NCBI RefSeq assembly: GCF_026262505.1
Contig: NC_067206.1
Span: forward strand, 10,270,651-10,334,650
Direction of reading: 5' to 3'
Source of the DNA: Trichomonas vaginalis G3
Lineage: Eukaryota > Parabasalia > Trichomonadida > Trichomonadidae
Length of the DNA stretch: 64,000 nt
Shown here: positions 49,597 to 60,719 of the stretch, piece after piece
Position numbering within the stretch: the first letter of the stretch is position 1
Layout of the letters: the number at the start of each line of letters is the position of its first letter
The notes under the pieces: generated by a model
What the model saw: only the letters and a program-made list of their open reading frames with translations
What the model was told of the DNA's origin: nothing
Database searches by the model: none
Translations under genes and position numbers: made by a program

Positions 49597-51750
49597 GAGA
49601 TATTTTTATCTAATATTAAATGAAGATAGTGTTAAAATGGTTCTGACCAAAGAATTATTTTTTTGTATTTCTTTGAGTATCTTAGTGGTTAAATCACCTT
49701 ATTCTAACTATTTTGGTCTCATTCGTCTATCTTTTAACTGTTTCAAACTTCAATGTTTAACATTTCTGTTCTTACATTACAAATATAAAAAAAGATATTT
49801 TAAAAAAACTGTTAATTTTTATTTTTTCTATTCTTAGAAGAAATTCATGAATTTTCATACGGAATTCAGCAAAAAAGATATTTTAACGGGTAGAAGGTTA
49901 GCTCTTAGCCTCTTTTCTACCCTCTTTTCTACCCCAGTTATTTTTTATAAGCGTCTTTTACATGGGTACATTGTGAATTCGTGAAAAGTGCTATCTAACA
50001 ATTTCGTAGCTTCTATTCTTACTGTCAGTTACAATCGAATGTTTTAACTATGCGACAATGTTTCCTTTATATTTCTTCTTGACATCAGATAGAGGAAATC
50101 GTCAGCTGTTGGATAGTTTTTGTTCAGAAATGTCAACAATGGTCCCATTTTATCTTCTGCTGGCTTTTCTTGCCTCCCTCTTTAAATCTGCATGTCGTTT
50201 CTCATTCTTTCTATTCCTCTTTGACGGGAGATTAGTTAATTTTTCTCATTGCTGCTTTACATTTTTGAACATTGTGGGTTCATTGTTAGCATTGTTACAT
50301 TGAAATCCTTACCTGCTAGTATGACTAAGGGTCAATTGCTCTCTTTAACTCAAAGTTTGCGGGTTTTATCTGTTCATTCCATATCTTACCTCTTCGTGTC
50401 TTTATCTCTTATCTGCCATACACATTTTGCAACTAACAAACAAAGTTGTCGTAGGTCTTAAATCTCCCAGATTTGTATATGTCAGAGATGTTTCTTATAT
50501 TATCCATATCGCAATCTTTGTCCCATGGACTTTGTGTGTTGCAATGAAATTCCAAAGACAAACTCATTAAATTTAACCTTTTCGTAATGAACTTCTTTAT
50601 TTTCTTACTTGAGTCGGTTGTTTTTTACTTCTATTCACTCGAATTTCAGGAATAGTGAGCTTTTGTTTTGGATCAGGAAGTTTAGGTAATGCGTAATAAT
50701 ATCCTGGCCATTTCATTAAAGATACTGTTCATTTGTTTTCATGCTTTCCGCACTACAGTCTAAATTACTTGTTTAATAAGTTCCCTGCTTTTAATCTTCT
50801 TGGATTTTTTGTTTCCGAAAGTATATGAAAGTAAGGAATGAAGCTTTTCATTTCTACTTAACATTGAACGTTGGGGTTATGCTAAAGAGTTTGGTGCTGT
50901 TGTTGCTTTAAATGTTCTTACAATAAAAATAAAAAAATTAATTTTTTAAAAAAACCAACTTTATTTTTTTATTCTATCTTAAGAAATTCATGAAAATTCA
51001 AGAGGGTTGAAAAGAAGGGTAGAAGCAGGTTTATATCTTACCCTTCTACTCCTAAAATATTTTTGGGTCATTTACACTCATTACGATGAAAGAAGTCTTG
51101 ACAAAACATTTATGAAGAAGTCTTGACAAAAACATTTATGAAGAGTCTTGGACAAAACATTTACGAGGAAATTCATGAAAATTCATGCATAATTCAAGAG
51201 GGTAGAAAAGAGGGGTAGATAAAGAGGGTAGAGGCTACCTTTCTTACGCCTAAATTATTTTTGGTGTAAATTTCACAATAAAAATAATGGTTTCATTTAC
51301 TCAGCAGTATTTTATGTACCAAAAACGACCCCAAACTTTTAACTACTACTTTTCTGCAGCTTCAATGCTATTTAAGCGACTTCATATTCTTCTTTAATTC
51401 TCTTTTTAAATCTTCTTGTCCATATGGTCTAGTTTCGCTATGGGCGAGGTCTCTATAGAACCAGAAGCATATCTCTAGTTCATGTTTCTTATGTTGTTTT
51501 TCGCATGCTTTTTCTAACTTCTTCTTCGAACATAGGTTAGCATTGCTCTTACTGATATCTTCAAGTTCTTCTTCATCTTAATTTCTCATGACACTTTCTT
51601 GTCTATGGAGTCCAGAATTTTCCAACTGCTATGCAATATTTGGAGAAGCCACATTGCTATATAGTTTACAAGTCTTTGGGGTCTACATACGTTTCGCTCT
51701 AACCTGTTTGTTTCATCAGGAATTCCCTGCATGAACTGGTGTATAACAAG

Positions 51751-51776
51751 CAACCCGCGGGAATTTCCGCGGGTTG
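51751..51776. terminator. GC-rich hairpin followed by T-rich tract
   Basis: CAACCCGCGG and CCGCGGGTTG form a perfect 10-bp stem with loop GAATTT, then GTTATTTTC. A related hairpin (CCGCG-AATTC-CGCGG, 52971-52985) has nearly the same flanks (GTATAAAAAAGCAAC before, GGTATATTTTTTCAC after). Two such GC blocks in AT-rich DNA suggest a 3'-end signal shared by two genes of the element. Confidence 0.45.
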
Positions 51777-52079
51777 GTTATTTTCTTCACAAAAGCTCAT
51801 AATAATCTTCCCAGGACTTATTTTCCAACAACCTTCTAAATCTTTTCTCTAAATCTGGACATATCTTTTGTTGCATTTATATACACTCATCTGTCTCCAC
51901 GTAGACTTCAATACCTGTTGTAATGTGTCCTTTTGTGAATGTTCGTGTCCATTAGATTTGTGTTCGTGAACGTTTTTTTGCTTCGACTGTTTCATTCAGT
52001 TTACATAAATAATAAAAAAATATTTTTGGCTTTAACCGTCGGACAATTCGTTTTGGTGGCTTAAACCGTCGGACATTGT

Positions 52080-52510
52080 CTTGAAACAGTACAATATTGT
52101 TCTGAAGCAGTGCAAATATTGTTCTAGAAAAGTACAAATTATTTGTCTTGAAACACGTGCAATATGTTCTGGAAACAGTACAAATATTGTTCTGAAGGCA
52201 GTGCAAGTCTTGTTCGTGAAAAAGTAGAAGTTATTGTTTCTGAAACAGTACAAGTATTGCTTCTGAAAAGTACAAGTCTTGTCTGAAACAGAAAATTTTT
52301 TCTCACAAATTGAGAGCTTTTACGGGAAATTTGTTCTTGAAGAAGTCTTCAAAAGTACAAGTTTGTTCTGAAAAGTTACAAGTATTGTTCTGAAAAAGTA
52401 CAAGTCATTGGTTCTGAAAAATAAAGTCTTAGTAAAAAGTCAAGTCTTGTTCTGAAAAAGTACAAGTTGTTCTGAAACAGTACAAGTATTGTTTCTGAAA
52501 AAGTTACAAT
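52080..52510. repeat. worn short tandem repeats (about 20-25 bp)
   Basis: Many imperfect units of GTTCTGAAACAGTACAA-type sequence at 20-25 base steps. The irregular spacing and frequent single-base differences show decay. No coding sense in any frame that I can support. Confidence 0.6.
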
Positions 52511-53133
52511 GCGACAACATCGAGCCATTAGAATGAGGCAATTTACCTTATAAGAGATAAATGAAGTTGTTAGCAGTATTTGGGCCAAGGACAAAGCCAA
52601 CAAGTTCCCTCGGCTTCTGGTGTCTGGAAGAGGTGCGCTGAAAATCGAAATTGAAACCGGAATTCCAATTCAATACCAGAAAACACTCCTTTCGACGACA
52701 TAAAGGACGCCCAAAAAGAGAAGCTCTTGTTAAGTTCTTTGCCAAGCGTCCTTGGATAAAAATACCAAACTAGAGAGAGTCATTCCACGAATTTTACAAA
52801 TTCCTCAAGCAAAGCACTGTTCCACTTCTCTGGTCAACCATTCTACATAACTACAGAAGGCGGCATTCAGCGCAGTTCAGTAAACCAATCTCAATTTTCA
52901 AACTCACTTTTTTCTATCTTAAGGAATTTCATGAAAATTCACCTGTTTGAACTTTGTATAAAAAAGCAACCCGCGAATTCCGCGGTTGGTATATTTTTTC
53001 ACAAAATGCTTTTTTTGAAGGTCGAGCCCACTTTTGGCTCCACCGTATTCTTTCAACCAAAAACTCATTTTTTGTCGAATTCAGCACAAAATTCAATGGA
53101 AAATTCATGGGGTGAAAAAAATGGTGAAAAAAA

Positions 53134-53150
53134 GAGGTGAATCTCACCTC
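53134..53150. repeat. hairpin GAGGTGA-ATC-TCACCTC
   Basis: A perfect 7-bp stem with a 3-base loop inside a block (53101-53165) that parallels 6487-6538 of copy A, with GGTGAAAAAA runs and a TA-rich tail. It shows the palindrome block is shared by distant Polinton lineages. Confidence 0.6.
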
Positions 53151-54149
53151 TCCACCTAAATATTATATTTTTACTGAATTTAGCAAAAAATGAACGAGGT
53201 CAGGAATGTATGTTGCTGAATTCATTCATAACCCTTTTGTAAGCTCATAAAATGTTTGTTTTGTAATCTGTTACTTTTGTTTTTGTTTTTCAACCCGAAG
53301 CATTTAATATATTGTAAAATATACTAGTTTTAAAATGGTTATCCATATACGCTTTCTTTGAATTTTGTTAAGAAGATTTGAACGTTTTTCCATCTGATCT
53401 CTAGCGTTTACATGAGCATAGCCCGCCTTAGTAAAACAATACTTGCTATTTTCTATAGTTTTACACCGGCTTATAAAAGAAGGTAAGAGTCTTGTTCTTC
53501 CGCTGTAGTAGTAAAAACTCAAACGTATTGCTTTGCCAATAGTCTGTAATTCAATTTGCTTTCATTCTTCAGTTCGTCGACAATTCGAATACTATATCTC
53601 CAAATTTGCTCTTTTGTTTCTTATTTGTTTTCAGAACGAGTAACCCAAACTGAAATTTTTCAAGTCTATTGTCGTTTCCTTATACGGTTTATATGGTTTA
53701 CAAAAGGTAAATTGTTAGGCGTTCGTATAAAATGAGTTGCAATGACAAACATGTTTAAGATCAGTTGTTTTCCACCCATCTTTCATATCAGCATATCCGT
53801 CTTTTTGCTCCCATCCGCTTAAACTCTTTTTTGTCTTTTGTTTCTGACTTCAATGATCACAACAGATGAATTTCATCATTTCTCATCTAACAACTAAAGT
53901 TTTCCAAAGGTCTGTTCCAACAAACTCAGCGTACATTTTCACATAAAAGTAAAAAAATATATTTTTTAAAAAAAATATTTTTTTTCTTTACTTTACGTAA
54001 CCACCAGCTACCAGAAAGCCTTTGACGCCAACCCATACCAGCTAATGAAGGTTGACTAAACTTGTTTTTGGTTTATCTTCAGTTTTTGGCTTCCCTTCTT
54101 CTATCGGTTTTTCGTCACTTTTCGGTTCCTCTGACTTTACCTCACTTGC

Positions 54150-54540
54150 AGGAACAGTTGTGTCGTCAAACATCTTCATAAATATCATATGCCATTTGTT
54201 TTTGTTTTCCTTTCAACTTTTTGTGTTTGTTGTAAAGTTTTAAGATATTTCGACTCTAAGTCAATGAGATGTTCTATAATGAACTGTTGGTCAGTGAAGA
54301 ATACTTTTCCATCTGTTGTCTTGAAAACTCCTTCAGACTTCAATATTTTATTTGTGAGAGTCTGTTTCTTTTTTTTGAGTACTAGCCGTTCCATTTCTAT
54401 GAAAAGTGACTTTATAGTTAGGGTTTGTATTTCCAGACCTGGCACTTTCTATTATTGAATTTTTCTCTTCATCTGTAAGTTCTTTGACAGGTTTTGACAA
54501 ATGGTTCTGAACTTTTTGTTTGTGTGGTGTCAAATCTTAC
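54150..54540 (-). pseudogene. remnant of a Lys/Gln-rich protein gene (copy C)
   Basis: Minus-strand coding traces include LSKPVKELTDEEKNSIIESA and VFKTTDGKVFFTDQQFIIEH. They belong to one worn gene of the element. No family recognised. The copy is broken. Confidence 0.4.
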
Positions 54541-54755
54541 CGTTTCAACTTCTTCGGTCATTTCATCTCAGTAAAAATTTTAGTTTGGTTTGTTTCAACT
54601 GGTTGTTTAAGGTTTTTTAAGTCGGTCTAAAACTTCTGAGGTATAGGAAGAACTTGACAAACACGTGGTTGTGTAACTACTGAAGCCGACAAATCCATCT
54701 TGAACCCATTTGTCTCAATGCTGTATTTGTTCATTTCATCTCAGTAAAAAAAATT

Positions 54756-54980
54756 TTACATTCTCCACGTTTGAGGCGGTTGAGGTGTATTGTTTACCCA
54801 TTGTTGTGCATTGTTATATCCTCTGTTAAAGAATCTTTCACCTTGGTCCATATAGTGCCCTGCTTGGTTATAGTAGTCATTTGCTTTGTTATAGTAGTTT
54901 CCTGCTTCTCTTCCTACATTGTCCATCCATCCTTGAACTTTTTCCTCTTGTTTCAGGATTTGGAATAAGATTTGTTGCAT
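54756..54980 (-). CDS. 74-aa Tyr/Asn/Gln-rich small protein (copy C)
   Basis: Reads with repeated YYNKAND and YYNQAGHY units and a Pro-rich end (NTPQPPQTWRM). It is preceded on its coding strand by another worn small frame with Gly/Ala-rich content starting MGLFGALAGVASRF (about 55155). The amphipathic, repetitive character fits a small virion-associated protein. Unknown family; the start is uncertain. Confidence 0.4.
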   Translation of the reverse strand: MQQILFQILKQEEKVQGWMDNVGREAGNYYNKANDYYNQAGHYMDQGERFFNRGYNNAQQWVNNTPQPPQTWRM

Positions 54981-54989
54981 CTCGTGCTA

Positions 54990-56100
54990 CCTCCCAACCT
55001 TTCTGGTACAGTTTGTATAATAGGGTTGTGCTTTCTCTTTAAGTTATACCTAATGTACTCAAAATCTTCCTTCCAATCCAAACGCACCTCTGGCTATTGT
55101 TCCCACTGCGGGTAAAAAATCTAGATGCAACTCCTGCTAATGCGCCAAATAAACCCATTTCTATAGGGTAAAAAATGACGAATCCAAAACAAGACCCCTA
55201 TGTTTCTAAGGCAACAAGAAAGCACTCATGATAAAAATCTTTAGTTCAACACAAATGCTTGGTTTATGGATATCTTGGAAAACATTTCCGTAGGTATAGA
55301 GAAGATGGACCACCATACTGCTAATATTTGTCGGTCAAACACAAGATACTGTGAAGCCATACCATTACAGTCCAAAAATATTTTAGATGTGGAAACTGCT
55401 TGACAATATCGTTTGACAAATACCATCCAACAAAACTGACATCTGACTGTGACGTTCTTTCAAATCAGACATATTAAAAACTATCTGCGTTCAAAAAATG
55501 TAAAACCAATATTTCATTGTCGACCAAAACCATTCTGCTCTTGGTGTCATGACAGTTGTATAAAAATCTTAGAGACTTAAACCAACCACAAGGTGGTGAA
55601 GCAAATGAAATGTCATATGACGACAATATAGACACTTCTCCCAGGCAAAGATGAGACAAGTTTTAAATATTTACAATAGCCGTAAACAAAAAGGTTTGGG
55701 AAACCACTCCCCGAAGAAATGAAAAAACAACCCCGACTTAGAGAAAGACTATATATTTTAATAGTTTAGTCAAAGAGACAAACAAGAAAAGAATGCCAGG
55801 CTTCAAACTTAAGAAAGTACAAAGTAAAAATAGAAATACCTAAACGCGACCCATATGAAAAATACTATTGACTATGACAACAATGGGAACTCGACAGGTA
55901 CTCGCATTCGTGTTCGTAAAAATAGAAGAAAGTATACAAGAGAAAATATTATGAAGTTTTAGGCAAACATGGCAAAATGTACAGACTGCAAGCAGAAGAT
56001 AAAACTACTATTGTCAGACCTCGTTTCAAACTTGTTAAGGTTCAAGGTGGTATACTTTCAAAGACAGTTCCTAACAAATATAAAGACAACTCCTGACGAA
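54990..56100. other. decayed coding stretch of copy C
   Basis: Contains worn minus-strand (54990-55160) and plus-strand (55170-56100) coding traces, including a basic segment GKMYRLQAEDKTTIVRPRFK near 55970-56040. No family recognised; no whole gene. Confidence 0.4.
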
Positions 56101-57420
56101 TATGCTAAAGAAGTTGAAAATAACGACTAAGGCATTTCTATACCATGCGTAACTGTCATGTAAGGTGGCATGTAGTTTTACTCTGTCCCGTTGTTTCGAA
56201 TATCCTGTAATGCGATGTGTATGGCTTCCTCCTCCCTGAGTGTCATCCCAGTAACAATTTATAGCAAACTTAACGTCGTCTTTAACATCATATCCTTTAC
56301 CTTTTGTCATTCCTGTCCAATCCCAATATCTATGCTTATGCCAACCTGCTTCAGCTGTAGTTAAATTTATGTAGTGACTGTGTGCAGGTAAGTTTTCACC
56401 TGAAATCGTTTTACTTCCACCTGTTACCTTTGAAGAGTTTGCACAATACAAAAACCTTTCGACTATTTGAGTCCAAGTTCCAAAACCAAAGTACTACTTC
56501 TGGTCTGGTAGAGTTCATTGACGTATAAATAGAACCTATAGGATATACTGTTTTGAAGTATTTCAATCTTTAATGTTTGAAGCTCTGTTTTGTCTGCTTT
56601 TTTATATAACTTTTCTTCCAAGTTCATTTACGTCAGAGATGCTATGTCTATGATATTTTTGTGGGTATGTTTCCTTCTGTCCATGCGAAAAACGTTCTTT
56701 TGTTGCATCTACATATCCTTTTATCCATGTCGAGTCTGCTTTTGTATTCCTTAACTCTGTAACACCTTTCTCAAGCTCTTTCAACTGTTGTCCATCTTCC
56801 ATTAAACCTCTGGTATGACTTGAAACCGTTTGTGCCAACATATCTACAGTTTCTTTGTCGGCTTTAAGGTCTAAACATCCTGAAACCCACCCTGTATTGG
56901 CTTTACCTTCTAAAATCTTTGTTGTCCGTTCATTATACCTTCAACCCTTTCTTTAATTTTTTCATCCTTTTCATCCACATATTCCTTATCTGCCTTCTTC
57001 ACTAACGCACTAGTCACACATGCTAACTCATCGTCAACATATTGTTTATCTGCTTTCTTTCAACATCCTCTTTCGTTGCATAAGCTTTGTTAGCTCTTCT
57101 TCTTCTTTTGCTATTGTTGCATCGTCTACATACTCTTTGTCAGCTTTGTTGTCAACATCTGCTTTCAAAAGAAGTTATCTATAGGTTTTCTCGTTTAAAG
57201 TTCTTTTTGTTGGATTTATACAAACAGTATGGTTCTTATTGTCTTGAAACAGAAACTCATCTGTCATTGGTTTAATGTCAGTTTTAGGTTTCCTTTTTCA
57301 ATGACTCAGATATCTTAGAATAGTTGAAAAGTTTGTTGTGTTCTTATTTAGAGCTTGCATAATGAGTTGTCGGTTGTGTTGTATTTCTCTCATAGACGCT
57401 GTTTCTTTCGACATTTTTAT
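56071..57420 (-). pseudogene. phage-type tail-fibre protein region (copy C)
   Basis: Third version of the fibre. The collar is recognisable: FLYCANSSKVTGGSKTI, NLPAHSHYI, GGGSHTHRI and an AWYRNAL end, with the His pairs kept. The shaft keeps KADSTWIKGYVD and a second phage-fibre signature YHRHSISDVNELG. Overall sequence is far from A and B, so the fibre family is old in these elements. Broken many times. Confidence 0.7.
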
Positions 57421-57432
57421 TCTAGATAAAAT

Positions 57433-58234
57433 ATGCTTCCAATAGAAAAAGAAAATTCAAGAGTTGCTACAACTAAACCATTAGATGAACTTTTTACTAA
57501 TGTCGGTCAAAAGTTTGAGACAGAGACCGTAAAGCATGAAGGCTATCGTTTTGACTACCCGTTAAGATGGTTAAGAGACCCATCTGTCACAAAAGCTATT
57601 GGCTTCGTAGAATGAAGTTTGTGTCTGTAGAAGATAAAAGTTTTCCATTTATTGTAAGGTTTCATATAGATTATATATCTGAAGGGAAACGAAAAATGTG
57701 GGAAGAAATTGAGCTAATACAAGTTGACCTTTCATCTTCTCTACAGACTGCGTTAAAAAATATAGAAGATAAAATAAATTCATGTTATGCAAAATATGCT
57801 GATGAATATGCAAATACGAGAGCACACTTTATGTGAGAATTGTATATGACAACAAAATTCACAAGTGTCATTTCAAATCTACGAAGACAATCCAAAGAAA
57901 GACGAACAAATATATACAGAATTCACTGCAATGTCATGGTATTATTTGCAAAGAATGTTAAATCAGAAAGTCGAACTTCCTTTAGCAAATATTTACAGTC
58001 GATATGCAAGAGATGAACCATATTTATTTAAAGATGTTTTCGACCCAGCTGCTATTATTGTTCATGCTTCAATTTTCTGGCGCCCAAAACTCTTTCTTAT
58101 GCTTGGCAAATGACTTTTACGAAAAACCTACAAAGCTATATGAACCACCAAGTGGAAGTATTTCAGACTTTCAAGTATGGTTTACTACAGATGGAAGAAA
58201 AAGAATAATTCCATATACCATGCGTTTTACTTAG
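57433..58234 (+). pseudogene. virion-cluster protein region, possible minor capsid (copy C)
   Basis: Plus-strand region starting MLPIEKENSRVATTKPLDEL behind TTTTTATTCTAGATAAA. Landmarks are FPFIVRFHIDYISEGKRKMW, FTAMSWYYLQRML and a C-terminal SDFQVWFTTDGRKRIIPY. The last resembles FLEFWFKYPDGKKI of the + strand gene in A and B, and the position next to the minus-strand fibre gene is the same. Broken. Confidence 0.5.
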
Positions 58235-58281
58235 AACTTAGTTTCATATACAACTACTATCGAACGTAAAAATATAATTTT

Positions 58282-58524
58282 TTAATACGGTTGAGGTGTT
58301 GGATTTGGTTGCCAACTAGACTGTGGTGCAGGTTCAGGCTGTTGTATAACAGGAGCTTGCTCTTCTGGTTCAGGGTCTTTAGGTATAATACCAACAAACT
58401 GACCTACCCTTTTACCAATATTTTTGACACCGTTCCAAATTCCTCTTCCTACGGTTTTTATTCCATTCCATATACCTCTTCCAACATTTCGAAAGAAGTT
58501 TCCTATCTTACTGAAGAAACCCAT
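58282..58524 (-). CDS. 80-aa amphipathic protein with Pro/Gln-rich tail (copy C)
   Basis: Begins MGFFSKIGNFFRNVGRGIWN and repeats the unit VGRGIWNGIKTVGRGIWNGV, giving a long amphipathic basic helix, followed by a Pro/Gln/Glu tail (EPEEQAPVIQQPEPAPQSS). It parallels the MAAGFFKKLWDGIKKAAGW proteins of A and B. The likely role is a membrane-active minor virion protein. Whole-looking. Confidence 0.5.
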   Translation of the reverse strand: MGFFSKIGNFFRNVGRGIWNGIKTVGRGIWNGVKNIGKRVGQFVGIIPKDPEPEEQAPVIQQPEPAPQSSWQPNPTPQPY

Positions 58525-58542
58525 TATTATATTGTTAAAAAT

Positions 58543-58900
58543 CTAATGTCCGCCTAGTCTCTTACGTTTCCTGTTGAGTCCATAAGCATTCTTTAACTGG
58601 AGCTCATACATTCGTTTTCTCCTCTGGTAGAAAACATATTCTGGGTCAACTCCTGTGTTCGCGTCATCTGCATAAAGTTGTTTATATCCCACTTCAGGGT
58701 TTGTATAAAACTCTTTCCATCTCATATTTTGCATACCATGGTGGCAAACCTAACGCAGCGTCATTTGACATGGCAGTTTGCATTTTGTACATCTGTTGGC
58801 ACTTGACCATAGTTTGCCATTGCAGTTTTGTATTCTTAACTTCATTTGGAATATTCTCTGGGTTTTGGTTGTCCAGGTTGCTGTGCATTCGCTAAGTTCT
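58543..58900 (-). pseudogene. Tyr-rich structural-type protein region running into the gap (copy C)
   Basis: Contains LGLPPWYAKYEMERVLYKP and MRWKEFYTNPEVGYKQLYAD, ending with a basic NRKRKRLGGH. The coding stretch continues into the assembly gap. No family recognised. Broken. Confidence 0.4.
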
Positions 58901-59000
58901 NNNNNNNNNNNNNNNNNNNNNNNNNNNNNNNNNNNNNNNNNNNNNNNNNNNNNNNNNNNNNNNNNNNNNNNNNNNNNNNNNNNNNNNNNNNNNNNNNNNN
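58901..59000. other. assembly gap (100 N)
   Basis: Exactly 100 N, a conventional placeholder of unknown true size. Sequences on the two sides need not be neighbours at the stated distance. Confidence 0.98.
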
Positions 59001-59012
59001 ACGCTTCAAGAA

Positions 59013-59368
59013 GGAATCAAAGAAATTGACGAAGTTCCAGAATTTTATTCAACAATTCTTAATCAATTAACAAAAACTATACCGAAACTTATCTTACCAT
59101 CCAAATCAAATCACATTACATACGGAATAAACATTTAATCTTTTACCATTAAAATTATATTTATACGTTATTTAATTTTTTTACGTCTAAGTTGAATAGG
59201 ATAATAGCCGAAGATATAAAGTAACTATAGTTTACAAGCTAAGGAACAAATCAGCATTGAAACTAAAAAATGCTGAAATATTATAATAAATTGAAGAAAT
59301 ACTGTGATAGAATACCTAGTTATACTAGATACTATTATAATATGAATTCATTTGTATTGAATATCGAT
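59013..59368. repeat. left arm of a 356-bp inverted duplication
   Basis: It is the reverse complement of 60253-60608 over its full length with only a few differences. The + strand of this arm ends a coding frame (EIDEVPEFYSTILNQL... stop near 59137) that starts before the gap, mirroring the ORF at 60483-60632. Confidence 0.9.
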
Positions 59369-59380
59369 TAAAATAAAATG

Positions 59381-60132
59381 GAACGTCAATTTGACAGACT
59401 CAAGTTTCGAATTAGAGACCAACTTTCATCAGCATAGTATATGTGCGCAAACTACTGCATAATGGTATGCTTATCTTTTCATTTTAAAAAATAACGTATT
59501 TGAATAATTTCGTAAAAAATTAGAATTACTCGATATTAAGCATATTGCTTTTCTATCATATATGCTTATATTCTACAATAGTGTTACCAAACATCGGGCA
59601 ACATCATACGTATAATACAACTTTTTAATACTTGAACGTCAATTTGACAGACTCAAGTTTCGAATTAGAGACCAACTTTCATCAGCATAGTATATGTGCG
59701 CAAACTACTGCATAATGGTATGCTTATCTTTTCATTTTAAAAAATAACGTATTTGAATAATTTCGTAAAAAATTAGAATTACTCGATATTAAGCATATTG
59801 CTTTTCTATCATATATGCTTATATTCTACAATAGTGTTACCAAACATCGGGCAACATCATACGTATAATACAACTTTTTAATACTTGAACGTCAATTTGA
59901 CAGACTCAAGTTTCGAATTAGAGACCAACTTTCATCAGCATAGTATATGTGCGCAAACTACTGCATAATGGTATGCTTATCTTTTCATTTTAAAAAATAA
60001 CGTATTTGAATAATTTCGTAAAAAATTAGAATTACTCGATATTAAGCATATTGCTTTTCTATCATATATGCTTATATTCTACAATAGTGTTACCAAACAT
60101 CGGGCAACATCATACGTATAATACAACTTTTT
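59381..60132. repeat. 253-bp tandem array, 3 units
   Basis: GAACGTCAATTTGACAGACT starts at 59381, 59634 and 59887. The units look identical by eye. The array fills the space between the two inverted arms. No ORF of interest inside. Confidence 0.95.
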
Positions 60133-60252
60133 CGTACTTCTTTATCGAATTTAAATAGAACTAAGTTTTTATTTTAAATAAAAGAGAAATAATTCTAATT
60201 TATAATCTCATTATTAATTTATTCTCATTTTAATATTTCATCGATTTTTTAT

Positions 60253-60608
60253 TATCGATATTCAATACAAATGAATTCATATTATAATAGTATCTTAGTA
60301 TAACTAGGTATTCTATCACAGTATTTCTTCAATTTATTATAATATTCAGCATTTTTTAGTTTCAATGCTGATTTGTTCCTTAGCTTGTAAACTATAGTTA
60401 CTTTATATCTTCGGCTATTATCCTATTCAACTTAGACGTAAAAAATTAAATAACGTATAAATATAATTTTAATGGTAAAAGATTAAATGTTTATTCCGTA
60501 TGTAATGTGATTTGATTTGGATGGTAAGATAAGTTTCGGTATAGTTTTTGTTAATTGATTAAGAATTGTTGAATAAAATTCTGGAACTTCGTCAATTTCT
60601 TTGATTCC
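60253..60608. repeat. right arm of a 356-bp inverted duplication
   Basis: Partner of 59013-59368. Similarity stops sharply at 60608, inside the small ORF on the minus strand, so the duplication end lies within a coding sequence. Confidence 0.9.
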
Positions 60609-60632
60609 CTCTTCCTCGCAATACAACTCCAT
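60483..60632 (-). CDS. 49-aa ORF, 3' end of an unknown gene
   Basis: Reads MELYCEEEGIKEIDEVPEFY, then STILNQLTKTIPKLILPSKS and ends TYGINI. All but the first eight residues also occur in the left arm on the opposite strand, where the frame begins before the gap. It is probably the C-terminal piece of a longer host or element gene that was duplicated in inverted form. Family not recognised. Confidence 0.35.
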   Translation of the reverse strand: MELYCEEEGIKEIDEVPEFYSTILNQLTKTIPKLILPSKSNHITYGINI

Positions 60633-60719
60633 ATCATTAACTTGTATTTAAAGGCTTCCATATACAAAACTATATATAATGTTTGAAAGTTAAATCCAAT
60701 CTTTTTCTATTTCGAGAAA

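Larger units (their letters stand above)
49597..53990. other. decayed middle of Polinton copy C
   Basis: No gene can be supported. Worn minus-strand coding traces are visible, for instance a Lys/Glu-rich stretch at about 51370-51570. Interspersed are palindrome blocks (49880-49935, 50995-51070, 51185-51240), inverted iteron-like repeats (about 51085-51180), GC-rich hairpins (51751-51776, 52971-52985) and a G/T-rich worn short-repeat zone (52080-52510) built of units like GAAACAGTACAA. Base quality of the sequence itself may also contribute to the broken frames. Confidence 0.5.

Noticed and set aside
50058-50461. Two overlapping plus-strand ORFs of 70-80 codons in copy C
   Set aside because: Ser/Phe/Leu-rich shadow frames opposite worn minus-strand coding sequence.
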